Shown here: positions 31,953-40,044 of the stretch, one piece after another | Numbering within the stretch: the first letter of the stretch is position 1 | Layout of the letters: every line of letters begins with the position of its first letter | Source of the DNA: Hungatella effluvii | Lineage (GTDB): Bacteria; Bacillota; Clostridia; Lachnospirales; Lachnospiraceae | Length of the DNA: 64,000 nt | Direction: 5' to 3' | Assembly (NCBI RefSeq): GCF_003201875.1 | Contig: NZ_QJKD01000011.1 | Coordinates: 62,001-126,000 of the forward strand | The notes under the pieces: model-generated | Databases searched by the model: none | What the model was told of the DNA's origin: nothing | What the model saw: only the letters and a program-made list of their open reading frames with translations | Made by a program: the position numbers and the translations under genes

Positions 31953-33896
31953 ATGAGAGAAAGTGTACTGATTTTGTGCCGCAATGAACGGGAAACGATC
32001 CTCTACGCGGCGGAGGAACTAAAACGTTACTTAAGCCTGGCCGGCGTGTCCGCCTGGACCTCGGTGCAGGAGACGCACAGCCCGTATATGAAGATACTGG
32101 AGCTGGCAGTGACACCGGAGGAATTTTGTGTAAAGGAAGGGCAGCGTCCGGAGAGTCCCCCTCACTCCGTTCGGCGGAATGTTGACGCCTACGCCATCAC
32201 AGTAACGGATCTCGGGGGAACCATAAAGGGGTCCAATAACCGCAGCGTGCTTTTGGGGGCCTACCGGTATTTAAAAGAGCTGGGCTTTGCATTTCTGAGG
32301 CCGGACCGGGAGGGGGAACGGATTCCGGCAGCGGTGGGGTCCCACACGGTGAATATCAGAGAGGAGGCTTCCAGCCGGTACCGCGGAATCTGTATAGAAG
32401 GCGCCGTGTCGTTTGAAAATATTATGCGCTTTGTGACATGGCTCCCGAAGGCAGGCTTTAACACGTATTTCACACAGTTTAAGATTCCCTATGAGTTTTT
32501 CAAGACGTGGTACCTCCATACCAATAATCCGTGTTACGAGAAGGAACCGGTTCCCTCGGAAGAAGAGGTGGACGCATTTGTGAAAGAAATTCTCGTGCCC
32601 CATATAAAGAAGCTGGGGCTGATCTGGCAGGCGGGAGGCCACGGCTTTACGACGGGAGCGGCGGGGCTGCCCGGTACGGGTTGGGATCCTATGGAGGAAG
32701 AGAAGGTGCCGGAGGAGCGCAGGGAGTATCTGGCGATGATAGACGGGAAGAGGGGGCTGTTTCATGGCGTTCCCTTGAATACCAGCCTATGCTGTTCCAA
32801 TCCGCTTGTGAGAGAATTGCTGGTTTGTGAAATCCTGGATTACATTCACGGGAACCCTCAGCTGGACATGGTCCATGTATGGCTTGCCGATGACGGAAAC
32901 AACAGCTGTGAATGCGGGGCGTGCGCCGCGAAACGTCCTTCTGACTGGTATATTGAGATTTTAAATCAGGTGGATGAGGCGCTTTCAAAGGAAGGCAGTC
33001 CGGTTAAGGTGGTATTTCTGGCATACTTTGATCTGTTGTGGCCGCCTGTCAGCGCGAAGCTTCTAAATCCGGAGCGATTTGTGTTTATGTTTGCGCCGAT
33101 TACCCGGTCCTACCGGACGCCGCTTCCGGTGGAAGAGACGCCGCTCATTCCGCCTTATAAACGGAATCAGTGCAGATTTCCGGTAAATGCGGGGGAAAAT
33201 ATGCATTACTGCAGCGCCTGGAAGCAGTTTTTTCCGGGGGACAGCTTTCTGTATGATTATCACTATATGTGGAATCAGTTCCGGGACTGGGGAGATTACG
33301 GATCGGCGGAAATCCTGTGGGAGGACCTGGTGAACCTGGAAGAGGCGGGCTTTGACGGGTATGTGAGCTGCCAGCAGACCAGGGTATTTGCGCCTACGGG
33401 CTTTGGAATGTATGTGATGGCTGAAACGCTCTGGAACAGGAGCTGTACCTTTGAAATGCTGGAGCTGAAGTATTTCCGCATGGTCTACGGTGATCAGGCG
33501 GAGGCGGTGCTTTCCTACTGTAAGGAGCTCTCTGCACTGTCGTATATGGAGCAGCCGGAAAACGATGATCCGGGAGTGTGCGCGGAGGCTGTGGAAAAGC
33601 TGAAAGCGGCGGCCAATTTAATCAGAACTTACCGGCCTCTTTTTGAGAAGAATTTTAAGGATGAGATGATACAGGACCGGATGGCCTGGAAATATCTGTT
33701 ATATTCAGGCAGAGCTGCCGAAATGTACATAAGTATGCTAAAATACAGGAGACAGGGATCAGAGGACCAGGTTTCGGAGGAATACCGGAAGCTGAAAGAG
33801 TATCTGCGCAGGACGGAGGAAGAATGGCAGGAAGGCTTTGACGTTTACTGGTTTGTGAAGGACAGAGACAAAAAGTTCCTGGCCTCTGAAACGTAA
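31953..33896 (+). CDS. DUF4838 protein (glycan-processing-like)
   Basis: The 647-aa protein has an N-terminal GH20b/alpha-glucuronidase-like alpha/beta domain (about residues 1-130: ETILYAAEELKRYLSLAG, SNNRSVLLGAYRYLKELGF). A TIM-barrel-like DUF4838 domain follows (AGFNTYFTQFK, VHVWLADDGNNSCECGACAA at about 308-327). The C-terminal region is helical. There is no signal peptide, so it acts in the cytoplasm, probably on the imported oligosaccharide. Catalytic activity is not established for the family. It starts 4 bp after the permease gene. Confidence 0.85.
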   Translation: MRESVLILCRNERETILYAAEELKRYLSLAGVSAWTSVQETHSPYMKILELAVTPEEFCVKEGQRPESPPHSVRRNVDAYAITVTDLGGTIKGSNNRSVLLGAYRYLKELGFAFLRPDREGERIPAAVGSHTVNIREEASSRYRGICIEGAVSFENIMRFVTWLPKAGFNTYFTQFKIPYEFFKTWYLHTNNPCYEKEPVPSEEEVDAFVKEILVPHIKKLGLIWQAGGHGFTTGAAGLPGTGWDPMEEEKVPEERREYLAMIDGKRGLFHGVPLNTSLCCSNPLVRELLVCEILDYIHGNPQLDMVHVWLADDGNNSCECGACAAKRPSDWYIEILNQVDEALSKEGSPVKVVFLAYFDLLWPPVSAKLLNPERFVFMFAPITRSYRTPLPVEETPLIPPYKRNQCRFPVNAGENMHYCSAWKQFFPGDSFLYDYHYMWNQFRDWGDYGSAEILWEDLVNLEEAGFDGYVSCQQTRVFAPTGFGMYVMAETLWNRSCTFEMLELKYFRMVYGDQAEAVLSYCKELSALSYMEQPENDDPGVCAEAVEKLKAAANLIRTYRPLFEKNFKDEMIQDRMAWKYLLYSGRAAEMYISMLKYRRQGSEDQVSEEYRKLKEYLRRTEEEWQEGFDVYWFVKDRDKKFLASET

Positions 33897-33915
33897 GAAA
33901 AGGGAGGGATCGTGC

Positions 33916-35712
33916 TTGGGGGATAGGAGAAAGCGAATTCCCGCGCTTCTCAGAAGAATTGGCTTGAAGAGAAGGCTGTTTATCGGTTTTGTGATCGTTT
34001 CACTTCTGCCGATGGCGGTGCTGGGGGTCATCATGGGCGTCAGGCTTTACCATACAATTATGGACAATTACGAGGAACAGTCCATACAGGCGCTGGGGAC
34101 GATCCAGTACCGGATCGGAATCGTGACCGGAGCCAAGGAGGAGAGAATCAATGCGTTTGCCTCTGACGCCGATGTGGTCAAAAGTGTGCGCAAGCTGAAT
34201 ATGGATATCAGCCTTCTCGACCGGACTGCTCTGACAAGAGATCTGCAGGGCAGGCTGCTGGCGGAATTAAGCCAGATTAAGGGCGGTGTGCGCGCGGAAA
34301 TCCTGGACCGGAACGGGGAGTACGTTACAGGGATTTTCGATGACCGCTACACGGCGCTCTCCGGCGAGGCGAGAGCCCGGGCGAAGGAGAGTCCGGACCG
34401 GCTGCATCTGTGGCACGGAACGGAGCAGGAGGGGGAAGAGATTATCGTTTTCTCCAGGCAGATTATTAATTATTTCAATGGAAGGACCACGGGGTGGGTG
34501 CTTCTCTATGTGGGGACGGATGAGCTGAAGGAAGAGATGAAGACGGTGCAGACCGACGCGGTTATCGCCGTTTACGATGAGGAGGGCGGTCTGATCTGTT
34601 CCGGAACGGGAAATGGGAGTATTGCCGTTATTGCGGAAGAAGATTTAAACGAGGCCGGATTCCGGGTATCGGGCTACCGGGATTCCGAGGATATGTGGAA
34701 GGCGGACTGGAAGCTGGAATCGGGCCGGTATCAGGTGCTTTTCCAGAATATGGCCGGTACCGGATGGGAGATCGCCATTTTTAAGGATTACCATGAACTG
34801 GTCCGGTCATTTGCCGGAATCGGGATTCTGGCTGCCGTTATCTGTCTGGTGAGTATCGGTATTATTATCTGTCTGTCGCTTTTGATCACCAGAACCGTGG
34901 CGGAACCGGTACAAAACATCGCGGAGAGCATGAAGATATTCAGCCAGGGAAACCTAAGTGTCAGGGTGACGGACGACGCGGCGGATGAGATCGGGATGCT
35001 GGGAAATGAGTTTAATTCCATGAGCAATAACATCGAGCGTCTGACTCACGAGGTATATGAGGCCCGCATCAAGGAGAAGGAGGCGGGCCTAAGAGCCCTT
35101 GAGGCGCAGATCAATCCTCATTTCCTGTACAATACCCTCGATATGATCAACTGGATGTCATACCGCTCATCCAATCAGGATATCTGTAAGATTGTGAAGT
35201 CACTTTCCGACTTTTTTAAGCTGAGCTTAAACCATGGGAAGGAGCTTTACACAGTGGGTGACGAGGTTCGCCATATACAGAGCTATGTTACCATTGAACA
35301 GTATAAGAAGGCGGAAATTGATTTTGAGATTCATGTGGACGAGGAATTGAAGCCGTGCGTCTGCCCGAAGCTGATCGTACAGCCGCTGGTGGAAAACGCC
35401 ATCCTTCACGGGATCGAGCCGAAACGGGGACCGGGAATGATCATCATTTCCTTTGTCCGCCGGGAAAATGACATCGTGATCACGGTGGAAGACGACGGCG
35501 TGGGGCTGTGCGGGAAGCAGAGGGAAGGCGCACGCTATCACCACGGAGGATATGGTCTGCAGAATATCAATGAACGGCTCACCATGCTTTACGGAAAGAA
35601 GTACCATGTGACAGTGGAAGAGAGAAAGGGGGGCGGCGTGATTTCCAGTGTCGTCATTCCCCTGATCGGATTGGAAGGTTTGGACGATGTATCTGATGAT
35701 TGTAGAGGATGA
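33916..35712 (+). CDS. Sensor histidine kinase, YesM type
   Basis: This 598-aa membrane kinase has a transmembrane segment at about 20-40 (LFIGFVIVSLLPMAVLGVIM), an extracellular Cache-like sensor (about 45-290) and a second span (IGILAAVICLVSIGIIICLSLLI region). A HAMP domain follows, then the His_kinase segment QINPHFLYNTLDMINWM with the phosphorylated His, and an HATPase domain (VENAILHGI, DDGVGL). The start is TTG 33916 with AGGGAGG 8 nt upstream. It overlaps the response regulator gene by 26 bp. By analogy with YesMN it senses the sugar outside the cell and controls the transporter operon. Confidence 0.92.
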   Translation: MGDRRKRIPALLRRIGLKRRLFIGFVIVSLLPMAVLGVIMGVRLYHTIMDNYEEQSIQALGTIQYRIGIVTGAKEERINAFASDADVVKSVRKLNMDISLLDRTALTRDLQGRLLAELSQIKGGVRAEILDRNGEYVTGIFDDRYTALSGEARARAKESPDRLHLWHGTEQEGEEIIVFSRQIINYFNGRTTGWVLLYVGTDELKEEMKTVQTDAVIAVYDEEGGLICSGTGNGSIAVIAEEDLNEAGFRVSGYRDSEDMWKADWKLESGRYQVLFQNMAGTGWEIAIFKDYHELVRSFAGIGILAAVICLVSIGIIICLSLLITRTVAEPVQNIAESMKIFSQGNLSVRVTDDAADEIGMLGNEFNSMSNNIERLTHEVYEARIKEKEAGLRALEAQINPHFLYNTLDMINWMSYRSSNQDICKIVKSLSDFFKLSLNHGKELYTVGDEVRHIQSYVTIEQYKKAEIDFEIHVDEELKPCVCPKLIVQPLVENAILHGIEPKRGPGMIIISFVRRENDIVITVEDDGVGLCGKQREGARYHHGGYGLQNINERLTMLYGKKYHVTVEERKGGGVISSVVIPLIGLEGLDDVSDDCRG

Positions 35713-36430
35713 AAAATTTATTCGTGACGGTATTCTGTATCTCTTGTCCGAGGTACCGGGCATTACGGAAATCGACACGGCCTGCGACGGGGAGGATGCC
35801 TGGAGTATGATAACGGATTCAAGGCGGTTTCCCGATATCGTTCTGACAGATATCCGTATGCCGGGTATGGATGGGCTGGAGCTGAGCCATAAGATCCGGG
35901 AGCATTCCGCTGCCTCCAAGATCATATTTATCAGCGGATATGAGGATTTTGCCTATGCAAAAAAGGCCATTTCCCTTGGGGCCAGCGGGTATGTGACGAA
36001 GCCGGTCGCCCAGGATGAGCTGCTGGAGCTGATTAACCGCGTGATGATACAGATCAGAAAGGAAGAGCAGTTCGACAGGCAGCAGGAGATATCGTGTTTT
36101 CATGAGAAGCAATCGGATGCGCTGCTGGGAGATATCTTAAGCCAGATAAGGGATAACCCGGGCGGCGTGTCCCTTAAGGCGCTGTCGGAGAGTTGGGGCG
36201 TGTCTCCATCCTATATCAGCATTCTCTTCAAGGATAAGACCGGCCATAACTTTAAGGATTATCTGCTGGACTGCAGAATGAAGCGGGCGAAGGAGCTTTT
36301 GGCGGCGGGAAGCCAGGCGGCTGAGATCTGTGAAAACCTGGGATACAGCGATTACGATTATTTCAGCAAAAGCTATAAGAAGTATTATGGCGAGTCGCCG
36401 GCGGAATACCGGAAAAGGATTCATTTATAG
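35687..36430 (+). CDS. Response regulator with AraC-type DNA-binding domain, YesN type
   Basis: The 247-aa protein has an N-terminal receiver (residues 1-120) with the phospho-acceptor Asp55 in VLTDIRMPGMDG, the Thr/Ser region FISGYEDF and the switch Lys in GYVTKPV. The C-terminal AraC-type double HTH (about 145-245) contains SESWGVSPSYISILFKDKTG and LGYSDYDYFSKSYKKYYGE. It is shorter than many YesN proteins because the linker is short. It is the last gene of the sugar operon and presumably activates the operon promoter. Confidence 0.93.
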   Translation: MYLMIVEDEKFIRDGILYLLSEVPGITEIDTACDGEDAWSMITDSRRFPDIVLTDIRMPGMDGLELSHKIREHSAASKIIFISGYEDFAYAKKAISLGASGYVTKPVAQDELLELINRVMIQIRKEEQFDRQQEISCFHEKQSDALLGDILSQIRDNPGGVSLKALSESWGVSPSYISILFKDKTGHNFKDYLLDCRMKRAKELLAAGSQAAEICENLGYSDYDYFSKSYKKYYGESPAEYRKRIHL

Positions 36431-36443
36431 GTTACGTTTTCCG

Positions 36444-36475
36444 TGCCTCTGCAAGGATAACCGCAGGGGCATTTA
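36444..36475 (+). terminator. Weak terminator after the sugar operon
   Basis: TGCCTCTGC (36444-36452) pairs with GCAGGGGCA (36463-36471), followed by the short TTT of the next bases. Confidence 0.5.
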
Positions 36476-36478
36476 AAC

Positions 36479-36508
36479 TTGCAACAGACAGACATGTTGT
36501 GCTATAAT
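36479..36508 (+). promoter_or_regulatory. trpS promoter
   Basis: TTGCAA (36479-36484), an 18-bp spacer and TATAAT (36503-36508). The leader to the ATG at 36542 is too short for a T-box. Confidence 0.75.
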
Positions 36509-36541
36509 GGGGAAAGCTTAATACATTGGAGGTATTACAAA

Positions 36542-37636
36542 ATGAAAAAGATTATTTTGACGGGGGACCGGCCAACGGGTAAACTTCATATCGGCCATTA
36601 TGTGGGCTCCTTAAAACGCAGGGTGGAGCTGCAGAATTCCGGTGAGTTTGATGAGATATTTATCATGATCGCCGACGCGCAGGCTTTGACTGATAATGCG
36701 GACAACCCGGAGAAGGTGCGTCAGAATATTATTGAGGTGGCTCTGGATTATCTTTCCTGCGGCCTTGACCCTGCAAAATCGACCCTGTTTATCCAGTCAC
36801 AGATTCCGGAACTGACGGAGCTGTCCTTTTATTATATGAATCTGGTTACCGTTGCCAGGCTTCAGAGAAACCCGACTGTGAAGTCGGAGATCGCCATGAG
36901 GAATTTTGAAGCCAGTATCCCGGTAGGCTTTTTTACGTATCCCATCAGCCAGGCGGCGGATATCACGGCATTTAAGGCGACTACCGTGCCGGTAGGCGAG
37001 GACCAGGAGCCGATGATCGAACAGACGAGAGAGATCGTCAGAAAGTTTAACTCTGTCTATGGGGACGCTCTGGTGGAGCCGGAGATTCTGCTTCCAGACA
37101 ACCAGGCCTGCTTAAGACTTCCGGGAACCGACGGAAAGGCGAAGATGAGCAAGTCTCTGGGCAACTGCATCTATTTATCCGATACCGAGGCGGATGTGAA
37201 GAAGAAGGTCATGAGCATGTACACCGATCCGAACCACATTCAGGTTTCCGATCCGGGACAGATCGAGGGCAATACGGTCTTTACGTATCTGGATGCTTTC
37301 TGTAAGGCAGATGCGTTTGAGAAGTATCTTCCGGATTACAAGAATCTGGATGAACTGAAGGATCACTACAAACGCGGCGGACTGGGCGATGTGAAGGTGA
37401 AGAAGTTCTTAAACAGCGTTCTTCAGGAGGAGCTGGCTCCGATCCGTGCCAGAAGAAAAGAGTACGAGGCCAACATTCCTTATGTCTATCAGATATTAAA
37501 GGAAGGCAGCGAGAAGGCGGAGCGCGTGGCGGCGGATACGCTGGCCGGCGTGAAAAGGGCCATGAAGATCAACTATTTTGATGATATGGAACTGATTGCC
37601 GCACAGGCGGAGAAGTATAAGAATCAGGAGTCATAA
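36542..37636 (+). CDS. trpS: Tryptophanyl-tRNA synthetase
   Basis: TrpS charges tRNA-Trp. This 364-aa class I synthetase has the HIGH signature in GKLHIGHYVGS (about residues 14-24), KMSKS in KAKMSKSLGN, and the VPVGEDQEP loop that binds Trp and ATP. The frame is open upstream to 36479 across the promoter, but ATG 36542 follows TTGGAGGT and fits the family. The length is that of the slightly longer clostridial form. Transcription is from its own promoter. Confidence 0.97.
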   Translation: MKKIILTGDRPTGKLHIGHYVGSLKRRVELQNSGEFDEIFIMIADAQALTDNADNPEKVRQNIIEVALDYLSCGLDPAKSTLFIQSQIPELTELSFYYMNLVTVARLQRNPTVKSEIAMRNFEASIPVGFFTYPISQAADITAFKATTVPVGEDQEPMIEQTREIVRKFNSVYGDALVEPEILLPDNQACLRLPGTDGKAKMSKSLGNCIYLSDTEADVKKKVMSMYTDPNHIQVSDPGQIEGNTVFTYLDAFCKADAFEKYLPDYKNLDELKDHYKRGGLGDVKVKKFLNSVLQEELAPIRARRKEYEANIPYVYQILKEGSEKAERVAADTLAGVKRAMKINYFDDMELIAAQAEKYKNQES

Positions 37637-37724
37637 TGTGGGAAGAAGATCAACCGTTTTATAAAATGCGGCAGCGTTTTTATAAGGCGGTTGAATTATT
37701 TTTGGAGAGAAAGGAAGTAAAACA

Positions 37725-37976
37725 ATGAAAAATGTGATATCGCTTCGTGAGGTAGTGGACTGTGATGCGTTTTTGAAGGAGAAGTGCTTAAATTTCAGGA
37801 TTCATCTGCGGGATGCGTGCGGAAAACAGTCCTGCTGGATTGAGCCTTTGAGTGAGTGCGGATGTGATGGCCAGTACGAGGAGCTGTACGCGGCTTTGGA
37901 GGAATTCTTTGGAAAACTGCGTTACAAGCTGGAGTACAGCGACGATAAGCTTAATTTCTGGCTTTCCAATGAATAG
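37725..37976 (+). CDS. RDAC-type small protein
   Basis: This 83-aa cytoplasmic protein has an LRDACGKQSCWIE motif (about residues 28-40) that recalls the small Lachnospiraceae family named for its R-D-A-C motif. Three further cysteines (C13, C19 and the CGC at about 46-48) suggest redox or metal binding, but the function is unknown. GAAAGGAAG precedes ATG 37725. It lies between trpS and an EamA transporter, 12 bp before the latter, so it is probably cotranscribed with it. Confidence 0.7.
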   Translation: MKNVISLREVVDCDAFLKEKCLNFRIHLRDACGKQSCWIEPLSECGCDGQYEELYAALEEFFGKLRYKLEYSDDKLNFWLSNE

Positions 37977-37988
37977 GAGCAGCAGGCC

Positions 37989-38858
37989 ATGAAGTCGCGT
38001 TATAAGGGAATTGTGTTTATCGTATGCTCAGCGTTCTGCTTCGCGCTGATGAATCTGTTTGTCAGGCTGTCGGGAGATCTGCCGTCCATTCAGAAAAGCT
38101 TTTTCCGGAATCTGGTGGCATTTTTCTTTGCACTCATTCTGATGAAACGGGATCACGTGGGCTTTTCCGGTAAGAAGGAGAATCTGTGGCAGCTGATTCT
38201 GCGTTCCACGTTCGGTACCATCGGAATTCTCTGTAATTTTTATGCGGTGGATCATCTGGTGCTGGCAGACGCCTCCATGCTTAATAAGATGTCGCCGTTT
38301 TTTGCGATTCTGTTCAGCTTTCTGATTTTAAAGGAAAAGGTAAAGCCGGCTCAGGCGGTTATCGTGGCGGGCGCATTTGCCGGAAGCCTCTTTATCATCA
38401 AGCCGTCCCCTCTCAATATGGAGCTGGCGCCGGCCCTGATCGGGCTGCTGGGAGGCATGAGTGCAGGAGCTGCCTATACCTTTGTGCGGTCGCTGGGCAT
38501 TCGTGGGGAGAAGGGGCCGTTTATCGTCTGTTTCTTCTCCGGATTCTCCTGTCTGGTGACGCTTCCGTACCTTCTGGTGGGGTTCCATGGGATGACGTGG
38601 GCACAGCTGGGATTTCTGCTGCTGGCAGGCCTTGCAGCGGCGGGCGGCCAGTTTGCGATCACCGCGGCGTACTGCCATGCCCCGGCCAGGGAGATCTCGG
38701 TCTACGATTACTCCCAGATCATCTTTTCCGCCGTACTGGGCTTTGTTATATTCGGCCAGGTACCGGACCGGTTCAGCGTGCTGGGGTATGTGATGATCTG
38801 CGCGATGGCGGTGGTGATGTTTCTTTATAACAACAGACGGACGATAGATCCCGGTTAA
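37989..38858 (+). CDS. EamA/DMT-family membrane transporter
   Basis: This 289-aa protein has ten hydrophobic segments arranged as two EamA repeats. The first begins GIVFIVCSAFCFALMNLFVR, and the second follows SAGAAYTFVRSLG. Family members export metabolites or take up organic solutes; the substrate is not predictable. The SD AGGAGCAGCAGG is close to ATG 37989. The 156 bp to the next gene contain no recognised feature. Confidence 0.9.
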   Translation: MKSRYKGIVFIVCSAFCFALMNLFVRLSGDLPSIQKSFFRNLVAFFFALILMKRDHVGFSGKKENLWQLILRSTFGTIGILCNFYAVDHLVLADASMLNKMSPFFAILFSFLILKEKVKPAQAVIVAGAFAGSLFIIKPSPLNMELAPALIGLLGGMSAGAAYTFVRSLGIRGEKGPFIVCFFSGFSCLVTLPYLLVGFHGMTWAQLGFLLLAGLAAAGGQFAITAAYCHAPAREISVYDYSQIIFSAVLGFVIFGQVPDRFSVLGYVMICAMAVVMFLYNNRRTIDPG

Positions 38859-39014
38859 ATTCGTGGATAAAATATTGATGCATGCTGCTTTGAGCTGCTC
38901 CAGTATTTTTTCTACATGCATTTCCATAATGAATAATCCCTTTTTCTTTCATAATGGATATGTTTTAGGTGACTTTTTCTTATACTGTAAGGCGGAAAGC
39001 GGAGGCTGTATTTT

Positions 39015-39263
39015 ATGAAAAAAGTTAAGATAACCGTGACAGAGAGTAAATGCCGCAGCGGACACTGTAAAATAGGAGAGGAATATATCGTTGAGGAGCT
39101 GTGCCCGCCGATGTGCCATGAGCTTTGGAATATCCTTTATTCCTATGTGTTCGCACTGCAGAATGGGGCGGAATTGGATTATGGAGCTGTTCATGCACGG
39201 CAATTCGATGCGAAGTGTCCGGATGGCGGAAGAGTGTGCGTTCATGGAGAGGTAGTGGAGTAA
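39015..39263 (+). CDS. TIGR04076-family small cysteine-rich protein
   Basis: The 82-aa protein fits the small TIGR04076-like family: a KVKITVTESKCRSGHCKIGE start, a CPPMCHELWN segment and a C-terminal CPDGGRVCVHGEV. The conserved cysteines suggest metal or Fe-S binding; the function is unknown. It lies just upstream of the peroxiredoxin operon but has its own start with a poor ribosome site, and a promoter for the peroxidase genes lies between them. Confidence 0.7.
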   Translation: MKKVKITVTESKCRSGHCKIGEEYIVEELCPPMCHELWNILYSYVFALQNGAELDYGAVHARQFDAKCPDGGRVCVHGEVVE

Positions 39264-39331
39264 GGCTGTGTAGGTAGCTCATCATTGATTTTTTACAATA
39301 GAAAATATATCCAAATTTCAGTGCAATAAAA

Positions 39332-39346
39332 TGATAATAATAATCA
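39332..39346 (+). promoter_or_regulatory. Fur/PerR-type box upstream of ahpC
   Basis: TGATAATAATAATCA differs at one position from the 7-1-7 Fur-family consensus TGATAATNATTATCA. It lies 11 bp upstream of the -35 element, suggesting iron- or peroxide-dependent control of the following operon. Confidence 0.55.
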
Positions 39347-39356
39347 ATACTGATTA

Positions 39357-39386
39357 TTGACTTTTCCAAACCCTGGATGCTATAAT
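39357..39386 (+). promoter_or_regulatory. ahpC promoter
   Basis: TTGACT (39357-39362), an 18-bp spacer and TATAAT (39381-39386). Confidence 0.75.
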
Positions 39387-39391
39387 GTTCC

Positions 39392-39417
39392 TATAAGTTA
39401 GACGTAACTAACTTATA
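39392..39417 (+). promoter_or_regulatory. Dyad operator candidate at the ahpC transcription start
   Basis: A perfect 10-bp inverted repeat, TATAAGTTAG and CTAACTTATA, separated by 6 bp, covers the expected +1. A repressor bound here would block initiation. The cognate protein is unknown. Confidence 0.5.
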
Positions 39418-39479
39418 ATTTCCCTATAAATGAACCATATTATTTATGGATAAATTGGCAGAAAGGAGACATAAAAATT

Positions 39480-40043
39480 ATGTCATTAATTGGAAAAGAA
39501 ATCGGAGAGTTTAAAGTACAGAGTTTTGTAAATAATGAATTTAAAGAGGTAACGAAGGAGGATGTGCTGGGAAAATGGGCTGTATTTTTCTTCTATCCTG
39601 CGGACTTTACCTTTGTGTGCCCGACGGAGCTTGAGGATCTGGCGGACAAGTATGAAGACTTTAAGAAGATTGGCTGCGAGATTTACAGCGTCTCCTGCGA
39701 TACGCATTTCGTGCATAAGGCGTGGCATGACGTATCGAAGACCATTAAGAAGATTCAGTATCCGATGCTGGCGGATCCGACCGGCACACTGGCCCGTGAC
39801 TTCGATGTGATGATCGAAGCGGATGGCCTGGCGGAGCGCGGTTCCTTTATTGTCAATCCGGAAGGCAGGATTGTGGCCTATGAAGTGATCGCCGGAAATG
39901 TGGGCAGAAATGCAGATGAACTTTTCCGCAGAGTGCAGGCTTCCCAGTTCGTGGCGGAGCATGGCGACGAGGTTTGCCCGGCTAAATGGAAACCGGGTGC
40001 TGAGACATTAAAGCCAAGCCTGAACCTGGTTGGGCTTCTGTAA
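39480..40043 (+). CDS. ahpC: Alkyl hydroperoxide reductase subunit C (2-Cys peroxiredoxin)
   Basis: AhpC reduces H2O2 and organic peroxides. The 187-aa protein has the peroxidatic Cys47 in DFTFVCPTE and the resolving Cys166 in DEVCPAKW, both conserved. The length and the C-terminal tail are typical of the AhpC/Prx1 group. AAAGGAG precedes ATG 39480. It is followed after 1 bp by the reductase that recycles it. Control is by the promoter, Fur-type box and dyad upstream. Confidence 0.96.
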   Translation: MSLIGKEIGEFKVQSFVNNEFKEVTKEDVLGKWAVFFFYPADFTFVCPTELEDLADKYEDFKKIGCEIYSVSCDTHFVHKAWHDVSKTIKKIQYPMLADPTGTLARDFDVMIEADGLAERGSFIVNPEGRIVAYEVIAGNVGRNADELFRRVQASQFVAEHGDEVCPAKWKPGAETLKPSLNLVGLL

Positions 40044-40044
40044 T

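Noticed and set aside
36479..36541. A T-box ahead of trpS
   Set aside because: Only about 30 nt separate the predicted start of transcription and the ATG; no T-box sequence is present.
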